This document shows positions 7,881 through 18,700 of a DNA stretch of 64,000 nt, in pieces. Origin of the DNA: Haemophilus parainfluenzae (GTDB lineage Bacteria; Pseudomonadota; Gammaproteobacteria; Enterobacterales; Pasteurellaceae); the NCBI RefSeq assembly GCF_003252755.1, contig NZ_QEPT01000008.1:35649-99648 (forward strand), read 5' to 3'. The notes beneath the pieces were generated by a model. The model searched no databases. It saw only the letters and a program-made list of their open reading frames with translations, and was not told where the DNA came from. The stretch's first letter is position 1. The number at the start of each line of letters is the position of its first letter. A program made the position numbers and the translations under genes.

Positions 7881-10154
7881 TTAAGGCAATTCAGGGAAAA
7901 GCATCTTAATCACATTCATTGTCAATCGTCGAGATTGTCCACTAAATGGAAAAATATGCATCATCATCATAGGATTAAAGTTTGCCTCAATAACGCCCCA
8001 CGAACGTAGACTCGGCCCTGCTGGCTTTTTCAAGTCAGGAATAATTAAATCCACGCCACACACTGCTGCCCCCATTGCTTTACTAATCCCTACCGCAATC
8101 TCTTTGTAACTGGCATGCATTTCATCCGTCATATCAATAGAATCGCCGCCGGTACTAATATTGGAATTCGCACGTAATTGAACAACTTGATCTTTCGCAG
8201 GAATAGAATCTACGGTTAAGCCTTGTTCCTTAAGCTGCAACTGCTCAATATCCCCTAATGCAATTTTTTTCAATGGTGTACGACTGCCATCGCCCCGTAA
8301 AGGATGATCATTTTTAGCGGCAACTAATTCACCAACGGTATGTACACCATCTCCAATCACATTTGCAGGTACGCGTAATAAGACGGCTAAGGTTTGATCA
8401 CCCAACACAAAGAAACGATATTCGGTGCCTTGTAGATAATCTTCAACCATGATCTCTTTATCTTCACGGAAAGCAATTTCTACTGCTTTTGCAAAATCTT
8501 CTCTATTCGTTACACCTTGTTGGAAGATACTGATCCCTAAACCAAAATTCGTTGATTTTGGCTTAATCACGACGGCTCGATTCTCAAAAAGTGGGAAATT
8601 TTTGACCGCACTTTTCACATCGGTAAACTCAAGGCTTTGCGGTACATTAAATCCTGCTTTCGCTAACACTTTCTTCGTCACCACTTTATTTTCCATGATG
8701 AGTGGGGAAATATAGCTATCGTGAGAAGTCATATTACCGTTTTTCACATATTCCAAATGATCGCCAAATTGAAGACTGATAAATTGATCGCGTTCATCTA
8801 AAATCTCTATGTTTAATCCTTTTTGGATTGCATCAAACAATAACGCCTGTGTTGACAGTTCCATATTATCAAACGCACTTAATGCATAAAAACGTTCAAA
8901 GGCTTTGGCTTTATTGGATTGCGCGATATCCGCCCCTAATTGTTGGTAACTGCCGACCTGTTCAATTGCCGAGACGACTTTTGCACAAAGCGTTTGACTT
9001 GGATCCGCAAATTGCCCTAATTTGTCTTTAACAATCGTTTTAATCTCATCACTTACATTGAGTTGCTCAAGCATTTTGAGCATTTCAAGGAGGACTAATT
9101 CCCCTTCTACCGCATAAACACTTTGCTGTCTTGGGTCTTCCCATGCTACTTCTGCAAGACGTGCTTTACCTAATTCTACGCCCTCTTGATCAGCCGTATC
9201 TTCAAGCCATGCCATTAACAAAATAAAATAATGAATGAATTTCGCATCAGCAAGTTCTATTCCGTAAGGTGCAAACGGATTGAGATCAAACAAACGGAAT
9301 TCTAAATATTGAATTCCTTTTTCAAGTAAATCTCGTGCTTTTTTAGCACCACGCAAGCGTACACTTGAGTAAAATTCTTTTTCCGCAATCAAATCACCCG
9401 ATTTCACCCAGTGTTCTAAGGTCTCAACATACTCTTGCAAACTGTCATAAGAGACGTGGATCTTCGGATCATTCACATAACCATATTTCCCTGAACGTAA
9501 ACTCCGCACATATTGATGCGGTTTAAGGGGGGAATGACCTCTGAAATATTTTTCCTCTACCGTCGGTGTCGCAGAAAACAGATAAAGCAGAATCCATTGA
9601 TAGCGTAAGAAGTTTTTGGCTATTTTTAGGTAAAAATCATTTTGAAAATCAACCGCACTTTGTGTTTCATTTTGCGCATGAAATAAAGCATCAATAAACT
9701 TCGGGTCAATTTGAAAATTGTAATGAATACCACTGACCATTTGCTTATATTTACCATAAGACTGGACTAAATGCTCCCGATAAGCCACATCTTCCTGATT
9801 ATCTAATTGTGCAACCTTAATGTGTTCTTCTGGCGGTAATCCTGCTGGCATACTGAAAGGAAAAATAAATTCATCCTCCGGTAAAGTTCGCAAAGTCACT
9901 TCATGAATGGCTGAAAGCCAACGTAGTGTATCCTCTAACTTTTTCATAGGGGGAGTCACCAATTCCAACTGACTTTCTGCAAAATCTGTTTGAATGTAAG
10001 GGTGGAAACGACGATTACCAAAGGCTTTGGGGTGCGATGATGTCACTATTGAACCATCCGAATGCACCCGTTGACTTTCCTTTTCAATCCCAAAAGTGCC
10101 TTGCTGGAATAAGAGTTCTAGATGATGTTGTTTAATGATTTGCTGAATGTTCAT
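7881..10154 (-). CDS. gshF: Bifunctional glutamate-cysteine ligase / glutathione synthetase GshF
   Basis: Makes glutathione in one polypeptide: an N-terminal gamma-glutamylcysteine ligase domain (about 1-500, with FGIEKESQRV, YFRGHSPLKPHQY and the EFRLFDLNPFAPYGI segment) is fused to a C-terminal ATP-grasp glutathione synthetase domain (about 490-757, with VVIKPKSTNFGLGISIF, EDYLQGTEYRFFVLG and VIEANFNPMM). The start is placed at 10154: AGGA lies six bases before this ATG but directly abuts the ATG six bases upstream. The 757-residue length is normal for GshF. H. influenzae lacks this gene and imports glutathione, so it helps exclude that species. Uptake signals occur at 8605 and 9652. Confidence 0.95.
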   Translation of the reverse strand: MNIQQIIKQHHLELLFQQGTFGIEKESQRVHSDGSIVTSSHPKAFGNRRFHPYIQTDFAESQLELVTPPMKKLEDTLRWLSAIHEVTLRTLPEDEFIFPFSMPAGLPPEEHIKVAQLDNQEDVAYREHLVQSYGKYKQMVSGIHYNFQIDPKFIDALFHAQNETQSAVDFQNDFYLKIAKNFLRYQWILLYLFSATPTVEEKYFRGHSPLKPHQYVRSLRSGKYGYVNDPKIHVSYDSLQEYVETLEHWVKSGDLIAEKEFYSSVRLRGAKKARDLLEKGIQYLEFRLFDLNPFAPYGIELADAKFIHYFILLMAWLEDTADQEGVELGKARLAEVAWEDPRQQSVYAVEGELVLLEMLKMLEQLNVSDEIKTIVKDKLGQFADPSQTLCAKVVSAIEQVGSYQQLGADIAQSNKAKAFERFYALSAFDNMELSTQALLFDAIQKGLNIEILDERDQFISLQFGDHLEYVKNGNMTSHDSYISPLIMENKVVTKKVLAKAGFNVPQSLEFTDVKSAVKNFPLFENRAVVIKPKSTNFGLGISIFQQGVTNREDFAKAVEIAFREDKEIMVEDYLQGTEYRFFVLGDQTLAVLLRVPANVIGDGVHTVGELVAAKNDHPLRGDGSRTPLKKIALGDIEQLQLKEQGLTVDSIPAKDQVVQLRANSNISTGGDSIDMTDEMHASYKEIAVGISKAMGAAVCGVDLIIPDLKKPAGPSLRSWGVIEANFNPMMMMHIFPFSGQSRRLTMNVIKMLFPELP

Positions 10155-10262
10155 ATCCATTCCTACTCAAGATGTTTGCTCTACATTATGTAAAAAGATT
10201 AATAAGTAACAAAGTAAGAAAATAGCATGAAATATAAAATTTTGATATAAATAAAAATATTT

Positions 10263-10281
10263 GATAATTATTTGCATTATC
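10263..10281 (+). promoter_or_regulatory. Fur box upstream of hitA
   Basis: GATAATTATTTGCATTATC matches the classical 19-bp Fur operator GATAATGATAATCATTATC at 15 of 19 positions, counted by eye. It overlaps a possible -35 element TTGCAT (10272-10277) that is paired at 18 bp with TAGAAT (10296-10301), so Fur bound with iron would block the promoter. It lies about 87 bp before the hitA start. Confidence 0.8.
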
Positions 10282-10352
10282 TGTTTTAAGTATATTAGAA
10301 TGGGACAATTCTTGTTTTCAGAGAATTAGCTATATTCCCCTTCCCCCGATAA

Positions 10353-11366
<1,014 letters not shown>

Positions 11367-11388
11367 GTTTAATTTACTATGCAATATA

Positions 11389-11418
11389 GGGCGTGTAATA
11401 CACGCCCTTCTGTTATTT
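11389..11418 (+). terminator. Intercistronic hairpin between hitA and hitB
   Basis: GGGCGTGT (11389-11396) pairs with ACACGCCC (11400-11407), followed by a weak TTCTGTTATTT. Its place after the abundant binding-protein gene suggests partial termination or protection of the hitA message so that HitA exceeds the membrane components. Confidence 0.65.
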
Positions 11419-11454
11419 ACTCGACTTACTCTATACTTTTTAAAGGATTTTTCT

Positions 11455-12975
11455 GTGTCTAATCGCCCACCTCGCTGGCTTATAGCCTTAATCGTGCTGA
11501 TTAGTTTGCCATTATTACTCCCTTTTTTATATGTTATTGAGCGTGCTGCAGATGTCGGATTGGCTCGCAGCATTGAATTACTTTGGCGCCCAAGAATGTG
11601 GGAATTGCTCAGTAACACCCTACTTTTAATGGTATTTGTTACACTTTTTGCCATTATTCTCGGCACACTATGTGCATTTTTATTAGAACGTTATCGCTTT
11701 TGGGGAAAAGGCTTTTTCCAAGTAGCCATGACGCTCCCTCTTTGTATTCCGGCTTTTGTCAGTTGTTTTACGTGGATCAGTCTCACCTTCAGAGTGGAAG
11801 GCTTCTGGGGAACCATCGGCATTATGACGCTGAGTTCTTTCCCGCTTGCTTATCTCCCTGTCGCGGCGACCTTAAAAAGACTCGACCGCTCTTTAGAAGA
11901 AGTGAGCCTTTCACTGGCGAAAAGCCATGCTTACACATTTTGGCATGCGATTTTTCCGCAACTCAAACCCGCCATTGGTAGTAGCGTATTATTAATTGCG
12001 CTTCATATGTTGGTAGACTTTGGTGCGGTTTCTATTTTAAATTATCAAACCTTCACTACAGCAATTTTCCAAGAATATGAAATGGCCTTTAATAACAACA
12101 CTGCCGCCTTACTCTCTGGCGTGTTAATGGTCATTTGTATCCTTGTGGTGATGGGTGAAATTCGTTTTAGAGGCACACAAACGCTCTATCAAAGCGGCAA
12201 AGGTGTAATACGTCCGTATCCGTTGAAAACGCTCTCAGCAGGAAAACAAATTTTAGCCGTGAACTTTTTCACGACCATTTTTATGCTCAGTATTGGTGTG
12301 CCGATTACTATGCTGATTTATTGGCTAACCGTGGGAAGTTCCATTGAAAATGCGGTCGATTTTGGGGAATTTTTTACCGCCTTCACAAATTCACTGACTA
12401 TATCAACACTGGGGGCAACACTTACCGTTATTTGTGCACTACCATTGGTATGGGCCGCGGTACGCTATCGCAGTAAATTGACGATTTGGCTTGATCGAAT
12501 CCCTTATCTACTTCACGCTGTGCCAGGGCTTGTTATCGCATTATCGTTGGTTTTCTTTACCATCAACTATGCGTATTCGCTTTATCAAACCTTTGCCATG
12601 GTTGTCGTCGCCTACTTTATGCTTTATCTTCCAATGGCGCAAACGACCTTGCGTAGCTCGCTTGAACAAATGTCTAGTAACATTGAAAAGGTAGGACAAA
12701 GCTTAGGTCGCAGTAACTTTTATATTTTCCGTACCTTAGTCATTCCGGCCATGTTACCAGGGATTGCCGCTGCGTTTGCTTTAGTGTTCTTAAACTTAAT
12801 GAAAGAGCTCACTGCAACCCTATTGCTGACACCAAATGACATTAAAACACTTTCAACCGCGGTGTGGGAATATACCTCTGATGCACAATATGCGGCAGCA
12901 ACGCCTTATGCCATTATGTTAGTGCTATTTTCAGGCATTCCTGTATTTTTACTGAAACGATACGGTTTTAAATAA
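11455..12975 (+). CDS. hitB: Ferric iron ABC transporter permease HitB/FbpB
   Basis: Inner-membrane permease of the iron importer. At 506 residues it is the double-length FbpB type, with two homologous permease halves in one chain and about a dozen hydrophobic segments. Each half carries a cytoplasmic EAA-like loop for contact with the ATPase: about 140-160 (DRSLEEVSLSLAKSHAYTFW) and about 400-425 (LEQMSSNIEKVGQSLGRS). The start is GTG at 11455 with AAAGGA upstream. hitC follows 13 bp after the stop. No exact uptake signal occurs in hitABC; AAATGCGGT near 12348 is one base off. Confidence 0.93.
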   Translation: MSNRPPRWLIALIVLISLPLLLPFLYVIERAADVGLARSIELLWRPRMWELLSNTLLLMVFVTLFAIILGTLCAFLLERYRFWGKGFFQVAMTLPLCIPAFVSCFTWISLTFRVEGFWGTIGIMTLSSFPLAYLPVAATLKRLDRSLEEVSLSLAKSHAYTFWHAIFPQLKPAIGSSVLLIALHMLVDFGAVSILNYQTFTTAIFQEYEMAFNNNTAALLSGVLMVICILVVMGEIRFRGTQTLYQSGKGVIRPYPLKTLSAGKQILAVNFFTTIFMLSIGVPITMLIYWLTVGSSIENAVDFGEFFTAFTNSLTISTLGATLTVICALPLVWAAVRYRSKLTIWLDRIPYLLHAVPGLVIALSLVFFTINYAYSLYQTFAMVVVAYFMLYLPMAQTTLRSSLEQMSSNIEKVGQSLGRSNFYIFRTLVIPAMLPGIAAAFALVFLNLMKELTATLLLTPNDIKTLSTAVWEYTSDAQYAAATPYAIMLVLFSGIPVFLLKRYGFK

Positions 12976-12988
12976 CGAGAAGATAAAA

Positions 12989-14041
12989 ATGACAACATTA
13001 CTCGACATTAAAAATTTGAATAAATCCTTTAATGGGCACCAGGTTCTACACAATATCTCTCTGCAATTAGAGAAAGGTGAAATTCTGTTTCTTCTCGGTG
13101 CATCCGGTTGTGGAAAAACCACCTTATTGCGTAGTATTGCTGGTTTTGAACAACCTACAAGCGGTGAGATTTGGTTAAAGAATCAACCTATTTTTAACGA
13201 CAATATCAATGTGCCAACTCAGCAACGCAAATTAGGCTATGTGGTACAAGAAGGCGTGTTATTCCCTCATTTAAATGTTTACCACAACATTGCTTATGGC
13301 TTAGGCGATGGTAAAGGAAAAACCGAAGAGGAAAAACAACGCATACAGGAAGTGATGAAACTAACTGGTATTAGCAGCTTAGCTGATCGTTTTCCCCATC
13401 AACTTTCAGGCGGGCAACAACAGCGTGTTGCACTTGCTCGAGCTCTCGCACCAAACCCAGAACTCATCCTGTTTGATGAGCCATTCAGTGCATTAGATGA
13501 GCATCTAAGAAATCAAATTCGTTACGATATGTTACAGGTATTAAGAGAAAGTGATTCATCCGCCATATTTGTGACTCATGATCGTGATGAAGCACTCTGT
13601 TATTCAGACAAAATTGCTGTGATTCAAGAAGGAAGAATCCTCCAAATTGCGACACCTAAAACACTGTATTGGTCACCGCAGCATTTATCCATCGCAACAT
13701 TTATCGGAGAAAGTATTATTTTCCCTGCAACGTTAAAAAATGATGCCATCGCGATCTGTCAATTAGGTGAGGTTGCTGTAGAAAATAAAGGAAATGGTCA
13801 TACGCAAGGGAAGGTTTTATTCCGCCCTGAGCAATTCTCTCTTGCAAAAAAAATCCAAGATCCGACAGCGTCTTTTAAAGGTGAGATTAAACGGATTGAA
13901 TCGAGAGGACGCGCCATTAATCTTTGTATTGATGTTGGCGGTTATGAATTTAATCTTAATGAAGATCTCATTAATCATTACCAAATTGGAGAACACGTCA
14001 CACTGTATTTATACGGGAAAGGGGTTTTCTATCATCACTAA
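12989..14041 (+). CDS. hitC: Ferric iron ABC transporter ATP-binding protein HitC/FbpC
   Basis: Energises HitB. It is 350 residues with Walker A GASGCGKTT (about 37-45), signature LSGGQQQR (about 138-145), Walker B LILFDEP (about 158-164) and switch His in VTHDRDEA (about 194-201). A C-terminal TOBE-like regulatory part (about 245-350) is typical of FbpC/PotA-type ATPases. It is the last gene of the operon and is followed after one base by a strong bidirectional terminator shared with the convergent TerC-like gene. Confidence 0.94.
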   Translation: MTTLLDIKNLNKSFNGHQVLHNISLQLEKGEILFLLGASGCGKTTLLRSIAGFEQPTSGEIWLKNQPIFNDNINVPTQQRKLGYVVQEGVLFPHLNVYHNIAYGLGDGKGKTEEEKQRIQEVMKLTGISSLADRFPHQLSGGQQQRVALARALAPNPELILFDEPFSALDEHLRNQIRYDMLQVLRESDSSAIFVTHDRDEALCYSDKIAVIQEGRILQIATPKTLYWSPQHLSIATFIGESIIFPATLKNDAIAICQLGEVAVENKGNGHTQGKVLFRPEQFSLAKKIQDPTASFKGEIKRIESRGRAINLCIDVGGYEFNLNEDLINHYQIGEHVTLYLYGKGVFYHH

Positions 14042-14071
14042 AAAAGGCGGAACACATTGTTCCGCCCTTTT
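14041..14071. terminator. Bidirectional terminator, hitC / TerC-like gene
   Basis: AAAAAGGCGGAACA and TGTTCCGCC-CTTTTT surround a short CAT loop, giving a 9-bp GC-containing stem (14046-14054 with 14058-14066) with A and T tails on the two sides. Confidence 0.9.
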
Positions 14072-14078
14072 TATATAA

Positions 14079-14798
14079 TTAATGTCCTAGTGCTTTTCGC
14101 ATCTTAATGTTGAGCATTTCCACCACTGCAGAGAAGCCCATCGCAAAGTAAATGTAGCCTTTCGGAATATGAATATCTAAGCTTTCCGCAATTAAACTTA
14201 TGCCCACTAAAATTAAGAAGGCTAAGGCTAAAATCTTCAATGTTGGATGAGTATCTACAAAATCACCAATTGGTTTCGCCGCAAACATCATGACACCAAC
14301 CGCAAGCATAATCGCTAAAATCATCACTGGAAGATGGTTTGCCATACCTACTGCCGTAATCACGGAGTCTAAAGAAAACACAATATCTAAAACAGCAATT
14401 TGGATTAACACGCCCAAGTAACTGACTTTCTTCTTGTTCGTTTCTTCTTCATGATGTGATTCAGGATGCATCGCTTCTTTGATTTCACCTATACTTTTTA
14501 CAATCAGGAATAAGCCCCCAAGGAATAAAATCAAATCACGGCCTGAAATTTCCTGACCGACTAAAGTAAATAACGGCTCCGTTAATTTCATCATCCAAGA
14601 AAGTGAAACAAGAAGTAAAATACGAGTAATCATCGCTAACCCAAGAGCGATAATACGACCAGATTGGCGTTGATTTGCGGGTAAACGTCCCACTAAAATA
14701 CTAATAAAAATAATGTTATCGATACCCAAAACGATTTCAAGTGCGGTCAAAGTAAGCAATGAAATCCATGCTTCAGGATCAACAAGCCATTCAAACAT
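14079..14798 (-). CDS. TerC family integral membrane protein (YgdQ-like)
   Basis: A 239-residue inner-membrane protein with about seven hydrophobic segments and the TerC-family acidic membrane motifs ALEIVLGIDNIIFISIL (about 19-35) and AVLDIVFSLDSVITAVG (about 134-150), the paired D-containing helices thought to bind a metal ion. A His/Glu-rich loop (ESHHEEETNKKK, about 113-124) lies between the halves. TerC relatives are linked to metal efflux, particularly manganese in some members; the substrate here is unproved. The same gene precedes uvrC in H. influenzae. An uptake signal lies near its 5' end (14739-14747). Confidence 0.88.
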   Translation of the reverse strand: MFEWLVDPEAWISLLTLTALEIVLGIDNIIFISILVGRLPANQRQSGRIIALGLAMITRILLLVSLSWMMKLTEPLFTLVGQEISGRDLILFLGGLFLIVKSIGEIKEAMHPESHHEEETNKKKVSYLGVLIQIAVLDIVFSLDSVITAVGMANHLPVMILAIMLAVGVMMFAAKPIGDFVDTHPTLKILALAFLILVGISLIAESLDIHIPKGYIYFAMGFSAVVEMLNIKMRKALGH

Positions 14799-14866
14799 AA
14801 TATGTTCCTATATAAAATCCGAAAGGTTGAATCATAGACAGTTCGCGTAGAAAATCAAGATTTTTC

Positions 14867-16693
14867 CTAACTTTTTAAGGTCTCGAAAATCTTTTCTGCT
14901 AAGGCTTTAGAAATACCGGGTACTGAGGCGATTTCATCCAACGTAGCATTTTTCACACCTTGTAATCCACCTAAATATTTCAATAAGGCTTGGCGTCGTT
15001 TAGCGCCCACCCCTTCAATGGTTTCCAATCCACTTTGGGTAAAGGCTTTTTGGCGTTTTTGACGATGGCCGCTAATTGCATGATTATGGCTTTCATCTCG
15101 AATATGTTGGATTAAATGCAGTGCAAGGCTATCATCCGGCAAGTGAATCTCACGATCTTGTTTGCTGATAATCAACACCTCTTGTCCTGCTCGACGATCC
15201 ACACCTTTTGCTACACCAATTAAGTGCGGTCGATTTTTATCCCATTTTACGTTGAGGTGATGAAAAACCTCTAAGGCACGATTAAGCTGCCCTTTACCAC
15301 CATCAATAAAAATAATATCGGGGATTTTATCTTCATCAAGATCGCGATCGTAACGTTTCTTTAAGGCTTGCTCCATCGCTGCATAGTCATCACCACCCGT
15401 AATACCTTCAATATTAAAACGGCGATAATCTGATTTCAGTGGACCTTCTTGGTTAAATACCACGCAAGATGCAACCGTTTGATTCCCCATCGTATGACTA
15501 ATATCAAAACATTCCATACGTTTAATTTCAGGCATATCGAGTAATTCACAAAGTGCTTGATAACGTTCGTGCATTCGAGAAGATTGTTTAAGTTGAGTCG
15601 CTAAAGCCGCTTTAGCATTAATCTGTGCTAGTTGTAGATATTTACCTTTATCGCCTTTAGCGGATTCTTGTATCACCACTTTTCGACCGGCTTGTTCAGT
15701 TAATAAGGCCTCAAGTTCCGCTTTTTCATCTAGTTTATGATCCACAATAATACTATTCGGGATACTTCTGCCCTGATGACCTTGCAAATAAAACTGCCCA
15801 ACAAATGTTGCGGTTAATTCAGATAAATCAGTGTTAGCGGGTACTTTAGGAAAATAACTGCGATTGCCTAATACTTTACCTTGACGAATAAACATCACTT
15901 GAACACAAGCTAAACCGTGCTGATACGCAATAGACATAATATCCATGTCGTCCAAACGCTCATTGGATACGAATTGTTTTTCGATGACTGCACGAACCAC
16001 TTGAATTTGATCACGATAACGTGCCGCACCTTCAAAATCTAAGTCTCGGCTCGCTTGTTCCATTTTACCAATGAGATAATCTAATACTTGCTGATCTTTC
16101 CCTTGCAAAAATAATCGCGCTAATTCAACTTGTTGGTTATATTCCTCATCAGTCACATAACCTGGCACACAAGGTGCACAACAACGCCCGATTTGATATT
16201 GCAAACAAGGGCGGGAACGATTGTTATAAACCGAATTTTCACATTGACGAACAGGGAATAATTTTTGCATTAACGACAAGGTTTCACGCACTGCACCTGC
16301 ATGAGGATAAGGCCCGAAATACTCACCTGCAATTTTTTTCGTTCCGCGATAAGAAGTAATACGAGGATGACGTTCTTTCGTCAATAAAATAAAAGGATAG
16401 GATTTATCATCTCGCAATAATACGTTATAACGAGGTTGATAAAGCTTAATGAAATTATGCTCAAGCAATAACGCTTCTGTTTCAGAAGAAGTAATCGTCG
16501 TATCAATATGATGAATTGACGACACCAACGCTTCTGTTTTTTTGCTGCTTAAGTTTTTGCGGAAATAGCTGGAGAGTCGCTTTTTGAGATCTTTCGCTTT
16601 GCCCACATAAATAACCTGATCTTTATCGTCATACATACGATAAACACCAGGTTCATGAGAAACGTCTGAGAGAAACTTCTTGGAATCAAACAT
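14867..16693 (-). CDS. uvrC: Excinuclease ABC subunit C, UvrC
   Basis: Nucleotide excision repair endonuclease making both incisions around a lesion after UvrA/UvrB loading. At 608 residues it has the N-terminal GIY-YIG nuclease ([20 protein letters not shown], residues 16-42), a Cys-rich cluster ([13 protein letters not shown], about 163-175), a UVR domain (about 200-235), the RNase H-like C-terminal nuclease ([10 protein letters not shown] and FIDGGKGQL) and tandem helix-hairpin-helix motifs at the end ([26 protein letters not shown]). kdsB lies 9 bp upstream on the same strand. An uptake signal is at 15222-15230. Confidence 0.96.
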   Translation of the reverse strand: MFDSKKFLSDVSHEPGVYRMYDDKDQVIYVGKAKDLKKRLSSYFRKNLSSKKTEALVSSIHHIDTTITSSETEALLLEHNFIKLYQPRYNVLLRDDKSYPFILLTKERHPRITSYRGTKKIAGEYFGPYPHAGAVRETLSLMQKLFPVRQCENSVYNNRSRPCLQYQIGRCCAPCVPGYVTDEEYNQQVELARLFLQGKDQQVLDYLIGKMEQASRDLDFEGAARYRDQIQVVRAVIEKQFVSNERLDDMDIMSIAYQHGLACVQVMFIRQGKVLGNRSYFPKVPANTDLSELTATFVGQFYLQGHQGRSIPNSIIVDHKLDEKAELEALLTEQAGRKVVIQESAKGDKGKYLQLAQINAKAALATQLKQSSRMHERYQALCELLDMPEIKRMECFDISHTMGNQTVASCVVFNQEGPLKSDYRRFNIEGITGGDDYAAMEQALKKRYDRDLDEDKIPDIIFIDGGKGQLNRALEVFHHLNVKWDKNRPHLIGVAKGVDRRAGQEVLIISKQDREIHLPDDSLALHLIQHIRDESHNHAISGHRQKRQKAFTQSGLETIEGVGAKRRQALLKYLGGLQGVKNATLDEIASVPGISKALAEKIFETLKS

Positions 16694-16702
16694 CAGTAAA
16701 AA

Positions 16703-17461
16703 CTACGCCAAAATTGACCGCACTTTTTCTAAATCTTCAGCCGTATCTACACCAACAGCAGGCACTTCTTTAGCTAACTCCACGTGAATACGCTCACCGT
16801 ACCATAATACACGGAGTTGCTCTAACTTCTCTAAGTTTTCTAATTGTGTTGGTGCCCATTGCACATATTGCTTAATAAAGCCTGCACGGTAAGCATAAAT
16901 ACCGATATGACGAAGATACGCATCGGCCAGTTGTGCCTTTGAGGTATCCTCCAATTGCATAAATTGATCACGATCGTAAGGAATCACTGAACGAGAGAAA
17001 TATAAAACGTAGCCATCTTTATCTGTGACGACTTTCACGGCATTTGGATTAAATAACTCTTCCGCTTCATGAATTTTTACCGCAAGTGTCGCCATATTCA
17101 CATTAAATTTCGCTAAATTTTCTGCTACTTGACTCACAATAACGGGGGGGATTAACGGTTCATCCCCTTGGATGTTTACAATAATTTCATCATCAGCAAT
17201 TCCGAGTTTACTCACGACTTCTGCTAAACGTTCCGTACCAGAATTATGCGCTTCTGATGTCATGCAAACTTCTGCCCCAAAAGCTTTTGCGGCCTTTTCA
17301 ACTTGTTCCTTATCTGTCGCAATAATCACTCGGCTCGCGCCTGATTGCTGAGCTTTTTCAAAAACATGCTGAATCATGGGCTTACCGGCAATATCGGCTA
17401 GAGGTTTACCCGGTAAGCGGCTCGATGCAAAACGAGCAGGGATAATAACTGTAAATGACAT
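16703..17461 (-). CDS. kdsB: 3-deoxy-manno-octulosonate cytidylyltransferase KdsB
   Basis: Activates Kdo as CMP-Kdo for attachment to lipid A. The family N-terminus [20 protein letters not shown] and motifs [10 protein letters not shown] and YAYRAGFI are present. The start is set at 17461, where AAGGA precedes by six bases; an ATG six bases upstream abuts the AAGGA and is unlikely. Length is then 252 residues. The C-terminal residues KVRSILA are encoded across an inverted uptake signal (16717-16725). It is grouped with lpxK and msbA, so the stretch is a lipid A/Kdo block. Confidence 0.95.
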   Translation of the reverse strand: MSFTVIIPARFASSRLPGKPLADIAGKPMIQHVFEKAQQSGASRVIIATDKEQVEKAAKAFGAEVCMTSEAHNSGTERLAEVVSKLGIADDEIIVNIQGDEPLIPPVIVSQVAENLAKFNVNMATLAVKIHEAEELFNPNAVKVVTDKDGYVLYFSRSVIPYDRDQFMQLEDTSKAQLADAYLRHIGIYAYRAGFIKQYVQWAPTQLENLEKLEQLRVLWYGERIHVELAKEVPAVGVDTAEDLEKVRSILA

Positions 17462-17470
17462 AATCATTCC

Positions 17471-17650
17471 TTATTCTTTCAATGTTTCGGCTTTTTCTGC
17501 CAACAATACAGGCACGCCGTTTTCAATAGGATACGCTACTTGCTCAAAAGGGCAAATGAGCCGTTGATTTTCTTGATCGTATTTCAATCTTGCCAAACAT
17601 CGCGGGCAAGCGATCACTTCTAATAATCGAGGATTGAGTTTCTCACGCAT
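17471..17650 (-). CDS. ycaR: Trm112 family zinc-ribbon-like protein (YcaR-like)
   Basis: A 59-residue ORF, starting MREKLNPRLLEVIACPRC and ending KAETLKE. It has CPRC (about 16-19) and a second, incomplete half at ICPFEQVAYPIENGVPVLL (about 32-50), the Trm112/YcaR pattern in which IENGIPVLL is conserved. Members lie between lpxK and kdsB in many gammaproteobacteria, as here. They resemble the methyltransferase activator Trm112, but the bacterial partner is unknown. It lies 9 bp upstream of kdsB and 16 bp after the lpxK stop, so it is in the same operon. Confidence 0.9.
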   Translation of the reverse strand: MREKLNPRLLEVIACPRCLARLKYDQENQRLICPFEQVAYPIENGVPVLLAEKAETLKE

Positions 17651-17666
17651 ATTTCACTCGAATAAG

Positions 17667-18647
17667 TTAAACCAAATGACGAATTTTTTCCCACAATTGT
17701 GGAAGTTTTTGGCCTTGATTTTCAGCCTCTACAATCTCTGCATCAACGGGAACATACCACCAATTCTCTTTAGCAAAAGCGTGGCATTTTACGGCATCCT
17801 TTTCCGTCATAAAGAGCGGTTGATTTTCAGCGAGTTTTTCTAATAATTGTGGCTCAAAATGTTGATGATCTTGAAAAGCTTTCGTATTGGCTAAACGAAT
17901 ATTTAAATTTTCCAACATCATGAAAAAACGTTGGGGGTTGCCAATTCCCGCGATGGCTGAACCTTGAGTAAATTCACTTAACAAGCGTTTTTCAGCCGTC
18001 ACTAAATTAATCGCATAGTGAGGAACGAGCGTCATAACCGCATCAGAATAAGCGTTTTTTCCACCATTGGTAATCACAAAGTCCACATTTTTTAAACGAC
18101 TTGGTAATTCACGCAAAGGCCCTGCCGGCAAAACAAAGCCGTTCCCTAAAGCACGTTCTGCGTCCATCACCACAATTTCAATATCACGCTGCAACTTATA
18201 ATGTTGTAATCCATCATCCGAAATAATCAGATCGCAATCCTGTGTTTTCAAAAGTAATTCGATAGCTTGCTGACGATTCGGTGAAATCACCACAGGCACA
18301 CCTGTTCTTTTGGCAATTAAAACAGGTTCATCGCCCCCTTGAACGGGATCGGTTTCAGGCGTAACAAGTAAAGGATAGGTTTTAGATTGGCTACCATAGC
18401 CACGAGAAATCACACCTACACGCAATCCTTGTTTTTGCAACTCTTCAACTAACCACACCACAACAGGCGTTTTACCATTTCCGCCCACAGAAAGATTACC
18501 GACAATAATGACCGGTTTTGGAGATTTATAAGAGGATAAGATATTCAGGGAAAATAGTGCTAGGCGAATTTGGCTAATCAACCAAAATAGCAGTGAAAAA
18601 GGAAGAAGCAACCAAGCAAGCTTTGAATTAGAGTACCAAAAAGGCAT
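17667..18647 (-). CDS. lpxK: Tetraacyldisaccharide 4'-kinase LpxK
   Basis: Inner-membrane kinase that phosphorylates the 4' position of the lipid A disaccharide precursor. The start at 18647 gives [23 protein letters not shown], the usual N-terminal membrane anchor; the frame is open 33 bases further upstream but that extension is unlike the family. The P-loop is [13 protein letters not shown] (about 50-62), and DDGLQHYKL (about 145-153) is the conserved catalytic segment. The protein is 326 residues. It follows msbA by 53 bp in the same direction, the classical msbA-lpxK pairing. Confidence 0.95.
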   Translation of the reverse strand: MPFWYSNSKLAWLLLPFSLLFWLISQIRLALFSLNILSSYKSPKPVIIVGNLSVGGNGKTPVVVWLVEELQKQGLRVGVISRGYGSQSKTYPLLVTPETDPVQGGDEPVLIAKRTGVPVVISPNRQQAIELLLKTQDCDLIISDDGLQHYKLQRDIEIVVMDAERALGNGFVLPAGPLRELPSRLKNVDFVITNGGKNAYSDAVMTLVPHYAINLVTAEKRLLSEFTQGSAIAGIGNPQRFFMMLENLNIRLANTKAFQDHQHFEPQLLEKLAENQPLFMTEKDAVKCHAFAKENWWYVPVDAEIVEAENQGQKLPQLWEKIRHLV

Positions 18648-18700
18648 TTCATTTATCCTATATTGATTTTGGGCGAACACATTGGTTCGCCCTTATTATT

